From Nymphaea colorata (Eukaryota; Streptophyta; Magnoliopsida; Nymphaeales; Nymphaeaceae), in the NCBI RefSeq assembly GCF_008831285.2, contig NC_045149.1:9514417-9578416 (forward strand): a stretch of 64,000 bases of DNA, in the 5' to 3' direction. The notes below the pieces were generated by a model. The model worked only from the letters and a program-made list of their open reading frames with translations. It did not search any database and had not been told where the DNA came from. Shown here one piece after another: positions 44,743 to 58,125 of the stretch. How positions within the stretch are numbered: the first letter of the stretch is position 1; every line of letters begins with the position of its first letter. Position numbers and translations under genes: made by a program.

Positions 44743-44830
44743 TTTCCCGGTGAGGCGCCTTCTACGGATAGTGAACTTGTGACCAGTGTTAGCTCTGAGA
44801 AGCCGTGTTTGCTAAATCTCAGTCTAAGGG

Positions 44831-44842
44831 CATTATTTATAA
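44831..44842 (-). promoter_or_regulatory. TATA box of the second SAUR gene
   Basis: Minus strand CTTATAAATAATG, about 90 bp upstream of the start codon. Confidence 0.65.
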
Positions 44843-45632
44843 GTGGGGATCAGTGGGGGGGACGTCTATATAGTACGTTGCATGTGACAATGGCACTGGC
44901 TTGCTTCAATGAGGCCTTCGTACTGTCACCTCACCAAGAAACGATGACAAAATGGTTAGTTCTAGCATCAGCTTTTTGCTCAGGCCTAACTCTCGTTCCT
45001 TTTTTCCCTTCTCTTCCTTGATTGTCGTTATTATGGGTAAGCGACTCGGTATTGGCTCGTATCGGGTTGGTTTTTTATTTTTCGTTTAATAAATTAATTA
45101 ATAGATATTTTAAAATATTTAGTAAAATAAAACCATAGTTATTCTTTTCAATCCCTTGTATTAATTACCAGCATAGTCTTAGTTTGTCGCCCTTATTATT
45201 TATTATTATTATTTTTTATTTTGGGCTGTGTTTGAATCGTGCCCAAAAGGTCCTTTGACATGCCTTATCGTGAGTCCTTTCCCTGTCACAAGGCCTTCCT
45301 CTTGACCTTATCCGGTGGAAAAATTTATCACTCACATCCTCAAAAGGAGGAACACCCCTTTCCCTTTTCCAGTGCCTATTAGGTTGACGCTGCATATATG
45401 GGCTTGGGGACCTACCACTCAAAGGAAATTGCCGCGTTTCTGCTCGACCAGCTATACTAATCCTTTTAAGGCCTTTATTTTCAGTTTACTTTTTGCTTGC
45501 CTGACATGAAAAATTTGTGGATTCTTATTTAAAAAGTCAATTTCTTGAGCTTCTTTCGTAATTCATGCGTGTGAGATCTGTATTTAATCACATTTTTAAT
45601 GCACTATTTATTTATAATTTTTATCTTTTAAG

Positions 45633-45926
45633 TAGGGTTGTACGATGAGTCAAGTCAACTTGAGCTTATAAATAAGTCAAGTGAGTTATATGAATCGGAC
45701 TGATAAAATTCAAGTAAGCTTGTTTAATCTAGGTTACCCGTTTTTTGTAATTTCTAAACTTAAAACCAAGGAAAGAGACCAAGTCAAATGACAAGTTCTT
45801 AAATGAGCTTAAGCCAGTTGAGCTCAAGCTGATCTTGTATAGCTCGACTCGAGCTCGAGCTGAACAATATACGAGTTGATTTGAGATGACCGGGAAGGAG
45901 CTAGATTCGTCTCATTTTCAGCCTTA
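45633..45926. mobile_element. hAT-like MITE with GAGCTCGA-rich interior
   Basis: 294 bp. Inverted ends TAGGGTTGTACGATGAG and, on the other strand, TAAGGCTGAAAATGAG. Flanks CTTTTAAG and CTTTTAAA form an 8-bp target duplication with one mismatch. The interior contains GCTCGACTCGAGCTCGAGCT. A related copy in the reverse orientation ends at 53560. Confidence 0.7.
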
Positions 45927-46339
45927 CTTTTAAATAAGGAATTTAATAATAAAATTTGCTCTCTTTCCTTCTCAAACCCTGTTAATGACTTTTTTCAAAT
46001 AATTTTTAATATCCAAATTATCTTCTTACCTTCATTTTTTTTTCTATCACCCCAAAGGAAGGCCATAGCCTTCCTGTGCTCCTCGCCCCATGGTCTATAG
46101 AGCAAGCTTTGAGACCTTTTTATGGTGCACGAGAATTTGACAATGATCACTGATTTCATTGGAGTGGACTTCCTTGCATCCAGTGCACTCTTCCCTTATA
46201 TAAAAAAAAATTGAGACTCTCTGTTTCCTGTTTCTACCCGTGTTATTTGGGCCATAGATGTATCGCTGAATTTTTTTATTTGTAAGTATGTTTTATTTAA
46301 TAAAAGGTGGGAGCTGAACAGCTTCCAGCATGGTTGTTG

Positions 46340-46380
46340 CAGAAGAAACAGGAAGAGAGAGAGAGAGAGAGAGAGGGAGA
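46340..46380. repeat. (GA)n microsatellite
   Basis: GAGAGAGA run of about 12 units, interrupted at the end. Confidence 0.85.
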
Positions 46381-48250
46381 AATTTGATGATGAGATTATG
46401 AGCATCAGTTATAAGATAGCTTCATAAAATTGAAAATGCAATAACACATATAGCTTCATAAAAGTGAAGAGAAAGAGTTCAAGATCAGATTAGAAATATC
46501 AGTTATACGTTACAACATAGCTTCATAATATTGAAAAGGGAAGTATGTAAAAATTTTACAGAAACAGCCTCAATTGTTGGCATATTTATGACATAACCGA
46601 CTTAGCTTCGAGACAATGTAATTTCAGGTTTAAAAACGAATTCTCAGAAACATGCCTTCCTTAGATATAGGGAGATGACTATATAGCTTATTAATTTCTC
46701 ATAAATCATGTTTCCGAAGTAAATTGTTTTTATTTTTTTTGGGGATTTGGTTACAGTTTCGAAAAATTTTCAAAACTAACATTTCAATAGATTGAGTGTA
46801 TAACTGATTTTTTTTTTCAAATTTAAGATTACTAAAAATTTCATAACTATATATTGAGTGTATACACACATGTTCTTAAAATCGTATATATAATAAAAAT
46901 AAATATGCTTGATAGTAGACTATATCATATCGATCGTTGAATTCGATATATATAAGCTAAATGCTGAAATCTGATTGATACATTCGCTTAGATGTCAAAA
47001 CAAAAATTTAGATAAGTAACTTGTGAAATTTGATTGAACCATCTTAATATGTATGCATAAGTTAATCCACGTATGTGTAAGTATCTTCGGCACCTTTTGG
47101 CTATATATACTTATATTGAAAAATGTCATATTCATTATTTAAATTCGTTCAAAATATCTAACGAAAATAAATTAATGCACTTTTGCATATGCTTACATTT
47201 TCTTTTCTTTTTCAAGAAAATGCAAAACAATTCGAAGACATGTTTGAATTTTATGAGAAGTTTAAAAATATAAAAGGCTTAAGTTACAAAAACTATTTTT
47301 CTGAATTAATCACATTTAATTATCTCAAAGCATATGAAAAAGATGCCTAAGTTTTTTAAAGAACTCGAAATTTGTTTCGCTCGACAGTAGACAGGGACGG
47401 TGGTAATCTTAGTCCATTGATGTGTATCACTAATTATATGGCAAGACATTTGGCTACATTAAGAGAGACATAAAAAAAAAATTGGGAGTACGTTTAAATT
47501 TTCTGAAAAATAAAAATATCATGAATAGATCTTGATGGAATTGTGGTCGGAATGATTATCAAATTTTAGTACTTGTTGATTAATTTTAGGTCCTTCTATT
47601 CTATACTGGACGCAGATGATTCTATTTTTGAAGTCATCAGCTTTTCTTCTTGACCAAATTTGAATGAGAAAAGGGGTATACTTCCTTTGAACTTAATCAT
47701 TAATTTGGTGTCTTCTGTTATAAATAATCCAAGGCTTGACGTTATTGGAGATTTCTTAGAGTCTTGCACCATTTTCTCAATTTGTTTTTTTAATTTTCAT
47801 TTATTTGAACAAATCATGGGAATAACACCATCTTATTTTGTTTAACCAGAGTTATAGTGTTTACTTAAAGAGAATACCTTAGGTGTAAAAACTCAAGGTC
47901 GATACCTTTATACCAACAAGGTTCTAACTTGCTTTAGGGCCTGGGTGTAAAGGGGAACTATTAACTAAATCGATACTATGGTTCAACACCAATTGTCACC
48001 GGATGAGTAACACACAGAAGCGTGGATTCAAAAAATTGATTGCTTTGCCACCTGGTTGCACTATGGTGCTCCGTAGTTAGTCTGATGATATATATAGTTG
48101 CATGCTATTTGGATATATATGGTTAGAGTCACACAAATTATCCCTTTGCCAAATCTTTGTAGCTTTGCTCAATTTTCTCATTCACCTTGGTTCAACCTGA
48201 CCCACCACGCTGTTTACAATCCTGGTGTCCTTTTGGTGAAAGAGCAAAAG
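46381..48250. other. AT-rich intergenic region, no gene recognised
   Basis: Only short open frames without domains. No RNA gene seen. Confidence 0.6.
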
Positions 48251-48254
48251 CAGT

Positions 48255-48450
48255 AAGTAGGGGGACCAAGGGGGGGGCCTGCAGTGGCCCTAGCTTTTCC
48301 TAAAAAAAAAAGTTAAAAAAAAAATTACATGTAAATTTTAGAAAATTTCACTTGTTTTATATAAAAATTTTGAAAAATGATATTTTGGCCCCTGTCAAAA
48401 TATAGAAACTTTAATTCAACCACCTCATGAAAAGTTTCTGGCTCTACTCC
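48255..48450. repeat. AT-rich MITE-like repeat, copy 1
   Basis: Shares a long block (AGAAAATTTCACTTGTTTTA, then TATAAAAATTTTGAAAAATG) with 48845-49010. Ends with a TTTCTGGCTCTACTCCTGTGG segment, like the opposite-strand end of the other copies. Confidence 0.75.
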
Positions 48451-48844
48451 TGTGGCATTCAAAGTAGGGAAGGGGTGTTATATGTATATTTTAGTTTATG
48501 AGAAGCCGGTATTGGCCTAGTATATAATGGTCGAACTTACACCTATTTTGGGGTATCCAATGCCTTGCCCAGTTTCTGAGTCTGAGAGGGAATGGAATCT
48601 TTAAATTGTGGCTGTGAATAAAATTAACAGATGAATTGGTTATCAAATTCCCAGTTTCATCAATCTATTTATGAAGACATTATTATGAATCAAACACTGC
48701 AAAATTGTCTTGAGAGTGCATATGAATATTGGAGCTCTGCAACTTGAATTTTGGGTAGACAGAGGTTGCATTAATGTGAACAAAAAACGTTCTTTGCAAC
48801 GGCTTTGTCAAGGTAAATCTAATCGCAGAGCTAGGGTAGGGTCT

Positions 48845-49010
48845 GTATGGGCCCTGGGCCCACTTCAATTTTTTTTTCTAGAAATTTATATTTAAATTTT
48901 AGAAAATTTCACTTGTTTTATATAAAAATTTTGAAAAATGATATTTCGACCCTTGTCAAAATTTAAAAAGTTTAATTCAAGCCCCTCATGAAAAATTTCT
49001 GGCTGAATCT
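48845..49010. repeat. AT-rich MITE-like repeat, copy 2
   Basis: Near-identical interior to copy 1, in the same orientation, about 590 bp away. Confidence 0.75.
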
Positions 49011-49284
49011 ATAATTGTACTTTCAAACTATGCCTAGATCCGAAAGGAAATACCTTAAACTTCTTAGTGTTGCTCACTGTTGCTTTTCTTATACGTCAGA
49101 TATGCACTAATTGGAATATTGTCGAAGTAAATGATTTTGATGCAATTAGGGATCTCTTTTCTTCTGATAAGCTGGTTTAAGAAACATGTACTTCGACATA
49201 CAACTGTACTTCCAAAAAGATAGGGTCTTGGTCACTGTTAAACATGCAAACAAGAAAGTGAAGATGATAGAGAGAATACGAGGA

Positions 49285-49440
49285 GCAGAGGCAGAGGCCA
49301 TTGCCCCACCTCGGTTTTTGTTTTTTTTAAAAAAAATCAAAATTTTACTTATGAATTTTAAAATTTTAGTTTAATTTGGCCCATGTTAAAATTTTGAAAT
49401 AATATTCGGCCTCTGCAAAGAAAAATTCCTAACTCTCCCC
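49285..49440. repeat. AT-rich MITE-like repeat, copy 3 (more diverged)
   Basis: Contains AAATTTTAGTTTAATTTGGCC, TTAAAATTTTGAAATAAT and GAAAAATTCCTAACTCTCCCCC in the order seen in copies 1 and 2. Confidence 0.6.
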
Positions 49441-49704
49441 CTGAACATGACAAAAAAAGATCACAATGATGTATAGTGGTTTGGCAATGTTGCCAATAAA
49501 ATACCAAAAGCCAGTTGCTACAGGGGATGCTAGGGAAGGATGGGTGGATGTAAAGGTTCTTTGGAGACCCAAGCGCCGTAATGAAAGGGGAGCTGGAGCC
49601 CGCCAGAGACCGAAGGTGAAGATTGGGGTGGAAATCAAATAGAAAACAAAATTGGTGTTTAATCTCTGAGAATGATCATTGTTTCTCAAAAGAGGTCACA
49701 TCTA

Positions 49705-49925
49705 ATGGCAGGAGCGGAGTCAAGAATTTTATTTGTCGCAGGAACCGAACTATAATTTCAAAATTTTAACAAGAGCTGAAATAAAAATTTTCAAAATTTA
49801 TTATAAATATTAAACTAAAATTTTTTAGATTTACATGTTTTTAGTGAAAGGGGGCCCAAGGTCCTTGCCAGGCCCCGGTGAGGGGGCCAAGGCGCCTGCC
49901 GACCCCCTTCCCTCCGCCCCTATCT
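49705..49925. repeat. AT-rich MITE-like repeat, copy 4 (inverted)
   Basis: Starts GGAGCGGAGTCAAGAATTTT and ends with a GC-rich GGGGGCCAAGGC-type segment and CCCTCCGCCCC. It is the reverse orientation of copies 1 to 3. Confidence 0.65.
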
Positions 49926-52343
49926 AATGGTGAGGATGTGATGTACATCTGCCTGCATAATGTCTCTCCTTTTACTGATACAAATGTCAAAGGGAAGAAG
50001 AAGGTTCAGGAGGATATTTCTAATCAAATGAGTTCAACTCTCAAGAACTCAGAAAAGAAAAGCTCAAAGAAATGTATTTTCATATTGGGAAGGTTAAAAA
50101 AAAAACACTTTAAATATCTTAGGGTCTAGTTTTGTTTGTGAGTGAGATTGAGTGCTTACCTTGTATGGCTCGCGAATTGTAAGGCCTCACAACCGTTCTA
50201 GTCTTCTTGTAATAGGCAGACCTTAGTTAGGGTTTTTTGGGAATCAGGTAACCTACACTTGCACTCTCTTACCTATTTGGGTTTGCGCCGGGGTCCTGTC
50301 CGGCCGGGTAGAACACTTGTGTAATTTGCTTAGGTTTTTCGGTTTTTAGAATAGGCCTCAAGAAGGTCCTGGGAGGTTTAGGATCTCACTGGTCGGATTA
50401 TTCTGGCCCAGCTGGTGTGGTCCTAACAAGTCTGTTATATGTATATCATTTAATTGGTTCATCCATATTTATTGTAGTCCAGTCGTCTACTCAGTTTGCG
50501 TTTTCTAACTAATTTTTGCTAGTTTCAATAATAATATAATGCATACACATGATCCCAAAATTAGTTTTTTTTAAGAAAAAACATGATGATTGTTTACGTT
50601 AGGCTTTGAATACATTTTTAGTAATACTCTTAGCCCCTTTAGACATGTAAATTTCAAACGATAAATGGAATTTGTTGAATTTGTTTGTGCCATGCAATTG
50701 CTTTTAAATCTTCAACATGTCTGTTAAACTATTACCAGAGAAACACAATTAGTAAAGGCTCTCTTTTTCTTTCTCTCTCTCCCCCTATATATATATCACA
50801 AGAGAGAGAGGCAGGGAGACTTAATGGGAATCATTTGGTCATCGATTTTGAACAAAATAGATGATGGAGTTTATACCAAAAACATGGAAACCAAACGGTT
50901 TAATTTTCAAAAGAACAAAATACCCCTCAAAGGAGGCAAGTGTTGTTGTTTTGAAGAAACTGACCTGTTTACCCTCTTTCTCTCTGTCTATCTCCATTAG
51001 AGCGAGTGAGAGAGACATAGAGAGCCTTTATTGCGTTGTGCAGTATTTATTTTCACTAATCTATAAAAAATTTAATAGCAAAAGTGCATAACGTTAACAA
51101 ATTCAACAAATTTGATTTGTAGAATATTGAATTTTATAAATCGAAAGGGCTAATGGTATTATTACAATGTCTTTAGGAGCAAACGAGCAAATAAACACAA
51201 GCATTAAAAAATATGACGAATGAATGGAAACTTTTGTACGTGCGTGAAAAGACTTCTTTGTGATAGAAACTGAATCCTTTTGAGAATAGGGCGTTTCAGA
51301 AAATTAGAGCAATTATACCTTCTTTTTTCTCATTTTACTTTTTTATTAAAGTGCATTTAATACTAAAAAAAAAGATAAAGAGATGGAAACGTAAAGAAAA
51401 GAAGACAGTGGTATGTGAGAGGAGGAAGCCGCCTTCATCTGCCCTGCCCCTAGGGTGCAGTTCTATTGTGAAACCCATTAGGGCTTGGGTAGTTTGAATG
51501 TTACACATGCCATCATTTGGAGTTTAAAAGAGGAGCACTATGAAAATTGAACAAAAGAGGAGCACCTGTGAAAATTGAACTGAGCACTGTTCGTGTCATT
51601 CAGACCTAGCAACTATATTAGACTTCTCAAGGCAAAGAAGCTACTAGTTGGCATTGATAGTATGTATAGATAATGATCAAGATGGAATGATACTGACCCA
51701 AAAAAGTGTAAAACCCTCTTTTATATATAACAATACAATTGAAAAGATGAAAAAAAGTCTCATTCTATAACAATAGACGCAAAAATTGCCTTATTTATAA
51801 GTTGACACCTACCTGATATTTGTTCATCCACGTACAATTAATGTCCTTTGAAACTTAAAACTAGCAAAATTATTCAGAAATTTCTAGCACAAACCAGTGA
51901 AGAAGCGGGATTGTGAAGCATAGAGCACATGAATAATGTGTAATAATGTGTTCCAGTCTCTAATCAGATCCGGAATTGACAGGAGAGATGCAATTGCGTA
52001 GGTCGGCTGTTTGTGGTGTAAATATTATAATGACAGATCATCGCCTCAGAATACATAATTGCACTCACGGAACACGTGTCTTGAGGGGCTGCATCGTGAC
52101 TACGAGCTTCACTAAGCTGGCTTTTAATCAGTCCTGTCTGGAAGGAATATCCAATGGATTCCATGCTTGGTGCAGTTGAGATGATGGCCACAGCAATGGC
52201 GGCTTCGTTGCTTCATTGAAAGATACCTTTCAGAAGCTCCCACATGTTCATTTAATCTCATGATAACTCCCCATCAAAGGAAAACAAGCTATGAAGTTTC
52301 TTCGCTGATGCCCTGCAATTTTTTTTTTTTTTTAAACGTATAG
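49926..52343. other. Intergenic, no gene confirmed
   Basis: Small frames only. The minus-strand frame at 51964-52191 (starting ISTAPSMESIG) has no recognised domain. A CT/TA-rich stretch lies at 50765-50795. Confidence 0.5.
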
Positions 52344-52514
52344 CAGTGGCAGAGAAACGTGTGGGCAGGTGCCCACACCAGCTTCGCCAAGTTTCCTTAC
52401 TTTTATATTGTTGTTTTCAAATGTTTGCTTTTTTATACACTTGGGTGCCCTCAAGATATGAGAGTTTCTTAATTATTGCCCCCCTGGCCAAACTTTCTAG
52501 CTCTGTCACTACTG
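52344..52514. mobile_element. Third CAGTGGCG-family MITE (inverted relative to the first)
   Basis: Begins CAGTGGCAGAG and ends CTCTGTCACTACTG. The internal GTGTGGGCAGGTGCCCACACC palindrome echoes GTGTGGGCAACTGCC in the copy at 12215-12386. No target duplication is seen. Confidence 0.5.
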
Positions 52515-53274
52515 ATCTATGGAATACTCTTTTTCTCACACACATAACTGTACTAAGGCGAAAGGAAACACCGGAAACTACTGAAATCAACTGTTAGTTT
52601 CCATATTTGACAATCTGAAGCCTGAATGGTGTTCAATCTTACTGGTTTAAATTATAGTTTCAACTATAAATGTTTTCGTAATGGTGCAAGTTTTTTCGTA
52701 TGCACAGTTTCAACTTATTATGTCTATGAAATTGCCAACTATTTGCCACGGAAGGCTTGAATCCTTAGTCTGCGTGTGGGGCATGCCAGATACTGTAAGC
52801 TCTGTAGTTAAAGATGTCGTTGTCTTTTATATTTCTGGTTGTCCAATATATTTCAGGTGAATAGAATGTTAACAACCTGCCGTCCAAAAAAGAGGTGGGA
52901 ACGCTCCCCATTCCCTTTGGGTTTTGGATTGAGATCATCAAAGAAAAGAGACGTGAGCACCTGGAAGGGAGCTATGTATATTTGCACAAGTTACGTTTCC
53001 CAAAATTGAAAATTCTATTCCGAAATAGTTTATATGTAGACAGTGCAGTACCACATATTTCAATAACAACATAGTTGCTTGCCATTTATAGTTATAATCT
53101 ATTTAGAAATTAAAAAAAGATAGGCTTTGTGATAAGCTTTTGATCTTTTAAATTTGCAATATATCTTTTTGAAAAGCTCAATTTTATATTGTCGTAGTTG
53201 GTAATTTTTGCACGATGAACTCTATTAAGGTCTCTGAATTTTCAACAACCAATTTGTCAAGGTAATGATGTCTA

Positions 53275-53560
53275 GCTACCATCATATTCAACTTGGGCTC
53301 GACTCATTAAAGTGGTATGCCATATCCACATTTGACTTGATATCTTTTCTTGGTTTTAAGTTTGAAAATTACAAAAAAAGACAACCTAGTCTAAATGAGC
53401 TTACTCGAGTTTAATCAACTCAAGTTCATGTAACTCGAACTCGACTCTTTTACAATCTCGTTTTAGTTAAGCTCGAGTTCGACTCATTTACAAATGAGTA
53501 AAGCTCAACCAAGCGAGCTGGAGTTGAGGTCGAGTTGGCTAGAAACGTCATACAGCCCTA
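53275..53560. mobile_element. Related GAGCTCGA-rich MITE, inverted copy
   Basis: Right end CGTCATACAGCCCTA mirrors the TAGGGTTGTACGA end of 45633-45926. The interior has AAGCTCGAGTTCGACTCATT and a TTGGTTTTAAG-type block also found (inverted) in the other copy. The left end is approximate. Confidence 0.6.
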
Positions 53561-54738
53561 GCTAGATGCCACAAGTATTAATTGACTACCAAATACAAGA
53601 TTTTTCACGTGAAAATGTACAATGGTTGGAGCTTCTTGTCCTAGTTATGGGTATATGATAATATGAAAGCAAAATTCTTGCTTACGAACGTGATTCACGT
53701 TGTGCATGCTGAGGTACTACTCTGTCTAGGAGGTACAACGAGTAACAGGCGGCACTAATCGCTGGGGCTTATGGAATGCAAAGTAGGAGCACGTGCTTGG
53801 ATTGAACATGTGAAATGCCTTTATACTTAAGCACGAGATAGTGAATATTAGCTTTTTGCTTCTAAAAGGGCAAAGAAGCTACTTTATTTTCCAAACATGG
53901 CACATGGCTTGAAGCGGATTTTCTACCATCAGCTTACCATGTTCAATCGTTGTCAGAAAACCAAATGATTAATTTCTTATACACGGTACTTTATAAGTTC
54001 CAAACCTTAATTTAGTGCCTTCGAGATACTTAATTTAGTGCCCAAGATGACTTGAAAAGACATACTAGAGATATGAACCCAAGATCACATTAGACTAAAT
54101 ATAGTGTTTCATCAACCATTTTGGCTATGCTTTTCATTCACTTTCCTTGAAGCAATGACAGCCACTGGCCCCTAGATTGACATGCTAAATCTTTTGAGCA
54201 AGTCTTTCTTTTTTATTCACTTATTTGACAAGTACCCTTTGGAGATTCCTGGAGTTCTCAAATATCATGTCGTTATGTAATGTTTTGCCAAGAACTTGGA
54301 AATTTTATGGACGCTTTTTTTTTTGTGGCATCTTCCGATTTCATCAAATATATACATATACAATATCACAAAGTCTGTTCTTCACACATAAAGGTACTGC
54401 ATGGTGCAGTTATCCTTTTCTGAATGCCGGACCTGTTGAAGTCCACTCGAGCTCAATTGGAGAAAGAATTTCTGTTGGAAAATGTATATCAGATCGAAGA
54501 CATGTCATATATCATAAGCCTACCCAGCCATCACCAGCAGGCTAGAATCTACACGATTTTTCCGTTGGTGCAACTTGCTGCTACAGATCACACTTCCTAG
54601 CACAAACTAACAGCGACAACTTTACAGGATCAATCTATTTCATCCCGGATATTCTTTAACAAGCAATTTTCATATAATTGAGCACCTTATCATGCCATCT
54701 TGGTCTCTTATATCCTACCGTTTCTCCTGTACTGATAA

Positions 54739-54968
54739 GGGGTGGGCATCAGGCCAGGCCAGCCCGGCCCGGTTACAATAAAAAAATGTTTTTAAAATAA
54801 TAAAATAATTTTTTGAACATAAATTATAATTAAATAATAAAATGTATATTATTAAATTAAAAAATAAAAAATATATGTTTTTAATATTAACAGGCCGGGT
54901 TGGGCCCCGTCAGGCTGACCCGGCCCGTTAATATTAAATCGAGCCCGGGCCTGGTACGGCCCTCCTCT
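54739..54968. mobile_element. hAT-like MITE with GGCCCGG-rich termini
   Basis: Starts GGGGTGGGCATCAGGCC and ends GGCCTGGTACGGCCCTCCTCT. The AT-rich centre lies between GC-rich arms. Flanks ACTGATAA and AGTGCTAA agree at six of eight positions. A one-end fragment sits at 27189-27213. Confidence 0.55.
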
Positions 54969-55073
54969 AGTGCTAATGTCCATGTGGAATTCTTGTCGTT
55001 TTGCCATCTTATTTAAATGATATTGTTATTATTGTATAATGAAAGGTGGATGGTCTTCAATGTTTATGGAAAC

Positions 55074-55960
<887 letters not shown>

Positions 55961-55996
55961 GATCCGGCTAAGGTGTCGACTGTATAGGACTGGAAG

Positions 55997-56602
55997 ATGC
56001 CATGCAATGCAACTGAGGTTAGAAGCTTTTTGGGATTGGTAGGATATTATCGTAGGTTTATTCAAGACTTTTCGAAAACAGCTACACCCATGACTAAGCT
56101 ATTCAGAAAAGGAGTGAAGTTTGTTTGGAATGAAGAGTGTAAGAAGAGTTTTCAAACTCTGAAGGACAAGCTTACTACTGCCCCTATTTTGACGCTCCCA
56201 TCGGGTTATTCTGAATTTGTGGTGTACACCGATGTATCAGAAATCGGTTATGGTTGTGTATTGATACAACATGGTCGTGTAGTGGCTTATGTATCAAGAC
56301 AATTGGAGGACCATGAGAAACATTATCCCACTCAAGATTTGGAGTTGAAAGCAGTTGTGTTCGCATTGAAGATGTGGAGATATTATCTCTATGATGTAAT
56401 TTTTGAGGTGTTTACAGACCACAAGTCATTGAAGTACATATTCTTCCAAAAGGATCTCAATTTAAGGAAAAGAAGATGGATTGAATATTTAAAGAATTAT
56501 GATTTCACCATATCATACCACTTATGCAAGGCGAATGTGGTGGCTGATGCTTTGAGTAGACATGCTAAGGCAACAATGTGCAGTATGTTGACTCGTTCTT
56601 AG
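55997..56602 (+). pseudogene. Chromovirus RT connection and RNase H
   Basis: Open for 201 residues. [21 protein letters not shown] is the RT thumb. Then [69 protein letters not shown] and [12 protein letters not shown] give RNase H. The usual TDAS is TDVS, with the catalytic Asp kept. Confidence 0.88.
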
Positions 56603-56794
56603 ACATTGTTGCAAGATGTGATAACATGGCAGCTGTACCTTGGTGATGAGAACAAAGCAATGATGACTGCCGTGATACGACATCCTTTGATGGAAGAGTT
56701 TATATTGAAGCAAAAGGAAGATCCTGATTTTACTAAAAATGCAGAAGAAAGTAAGAAGGCAGATTCTTCTTGATATCAAGATGAAGATGGTTCA

Positions 56795-57616
56795 TTGTGG
56801 TTTCGACGAAGATTGTGGGTCCCTAGAGATAAAGGGGTGAAGCGTCAGTTGCTTGATGAAGCTCATAAATCTAAGTTTTTTATACACCCTAGCAGCACAA
56901 AGATGTTTCAGGATATGAAAAGAAATTTTTGGTGGCTGGGAATGAAGCATAAAATTACAGAATATGTAGCAAAGTGCTTAGTTTGCTAGTGAGTCAAAGC
57001 AGAGCATCAACGGCCAGGAGGCTTGTTGCAAAGAATTGATATCCTAGTGTGGAAATAAGAAGACATTACGATGGATTTTGTGGTTGGGTAGCCCCACGCC
57101 AGAAGACAACATGATGCCATATGCGTGATTATTAATTGACTTACAAAATCTGCTCATTTTCTACCAATCAGAATTAGTCAAACATTAGAAAGTCTTACAG
57201 AGTTATATATTGGCGAGATAGTGAGGTTGCATGGAGTGCCAAAGTCTATCATTGCGGATCGAGGTACACGTTTTACCTCCAGGTTTTGGGAGCAATTTCA
57301 AAAGGCATTGGGTATTAAGTTTAAGTTGAGCACAGCGTTCCACCCCCAAACTGATGGGCCATCTAAGAGGACCATTCAGACCTTAGAGGACATGTTGTGT
57401 GTCTTAGATTGGAAAGGAGAATGAGATAAACATATGAAATTGGCAGAATTCGCATATAATAACGGTTACCACTCTAGTATCGGGATGATACCTTTTGAGG
57501 CCTTGTATCGAAGACCATGCATATCACCAGCTTGTTGGATCGAATTGGATGATGGCAACATCGAGAACCTTTTAGTATTGCAACATTACACCAACCAAGT
57601 ACAATTAACTGCTTAG
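56795..57616 (+). pseudogene. Chromovirus integrase, two of three catalytic residues lost
   Basis: Zinc-binding segment LLDEAHKSKFFIHPSSTKMF ... CLVC (56795-56989). Core: the first catalytic Asp is Asn (AAT at 57134-57136, followed by a stop). The second is kept in ADRGTRFTS. The third, Glu, is Lys (AAG at 57365-57367 in TDGPSKRTIQ). Then LAEFAYNNGYHSSIGMIPFEALYRRPC. Integration activity cannot remain. Confidence 0.9.
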
Positions 57617-57655
57617 AGTAGACAGAAAAGCTATGCCGACATTCGACGTAGAGAG

Positions 57656-58075
57656 TTGGCTTTTGAGGTAGATGATCATGTATTTTTTAAGATTTCACCT
57701 ACTAAAGGCGTTTTTCGATTTGGTGTTAAGGGAAAGCTGAGTTCGAGGTTCATTGGACTGTTTGAGATATTAGAGAAGATCGGAGATGTGGCGTATAGAT
57801 TGTCACTACCACCTGACTTGAGTCATGTTCATGATGTTTTTCATGTTTCCATACTTCGAAAGTTTGTACCAGATCCTATGTATGTGATTGACTTTCAAGG
57901 TATTCAAGTGCAAGATGAGAAAAACCTATTGGATTTGTGGATCAAAGAGAGTAAGTGTTTCGCACTAAGAGGATTCCTTTAGTGAGAGTGGAATGGCAAC
58001 CCCATGGGTTGAAGGAGAACACATGGAAACTCGATGAAGACATGCGAAAGAAATATCCACACTTATTCTTGCATT
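57656..58075 (+). pseudogene. Chromovirus integrase C-terminus and chromodomain-like tail
   Basis: VFFKISPTKGVFRFGVKGKLSSRFIGLFEILEKIGDVAYRL and LSHVHDVFHVSILRKFVPDP mark the integrase C-terminal region. A frame change near 57965 leads to RIPLVRVEWQPHG and the end ENTWKLDEDMRKKYPHLFLH (tail start to about 58075), a chromodomain-like module that in relatives directs insertion to methylated heterochromatin. Confidence 0.8.
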
Positions 58076-58107
58076 GAGGTATGATCTAAATTTCGAGGGC
58101 GAAATTT

Positions 58108-58125
58108 TATTTAAGGAGGGTAGTA
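58108..58125 (+). other. Polypurine tract of the chromovirus
   Basis: TTATTTAAGGAGGGTAGTA region immediately upstream of the LTR start at 58126. Confidence 0.65.

Noticed and set aside
45215-45470. Possible second tRNA-derived SINE (TATAGCTGGTCGAGC on the minus strand)
   Set aside because: The A box is plausible, but no B box lies at the right distance and the 3' end does not match the SINE at 17965-18162.
51964-52191. Minus-strand frame starting MAIISTAPSMESIG
   Set aside because: No recognisable domain, gene context or promoter.
54400-54545. Exon-like stretch NAGPVEVHSSSIGERISVGK, weakly like a tRNA-binding domain
   Set aside because: Only a few residues agree, and there are no flanking exons or good splice sites.
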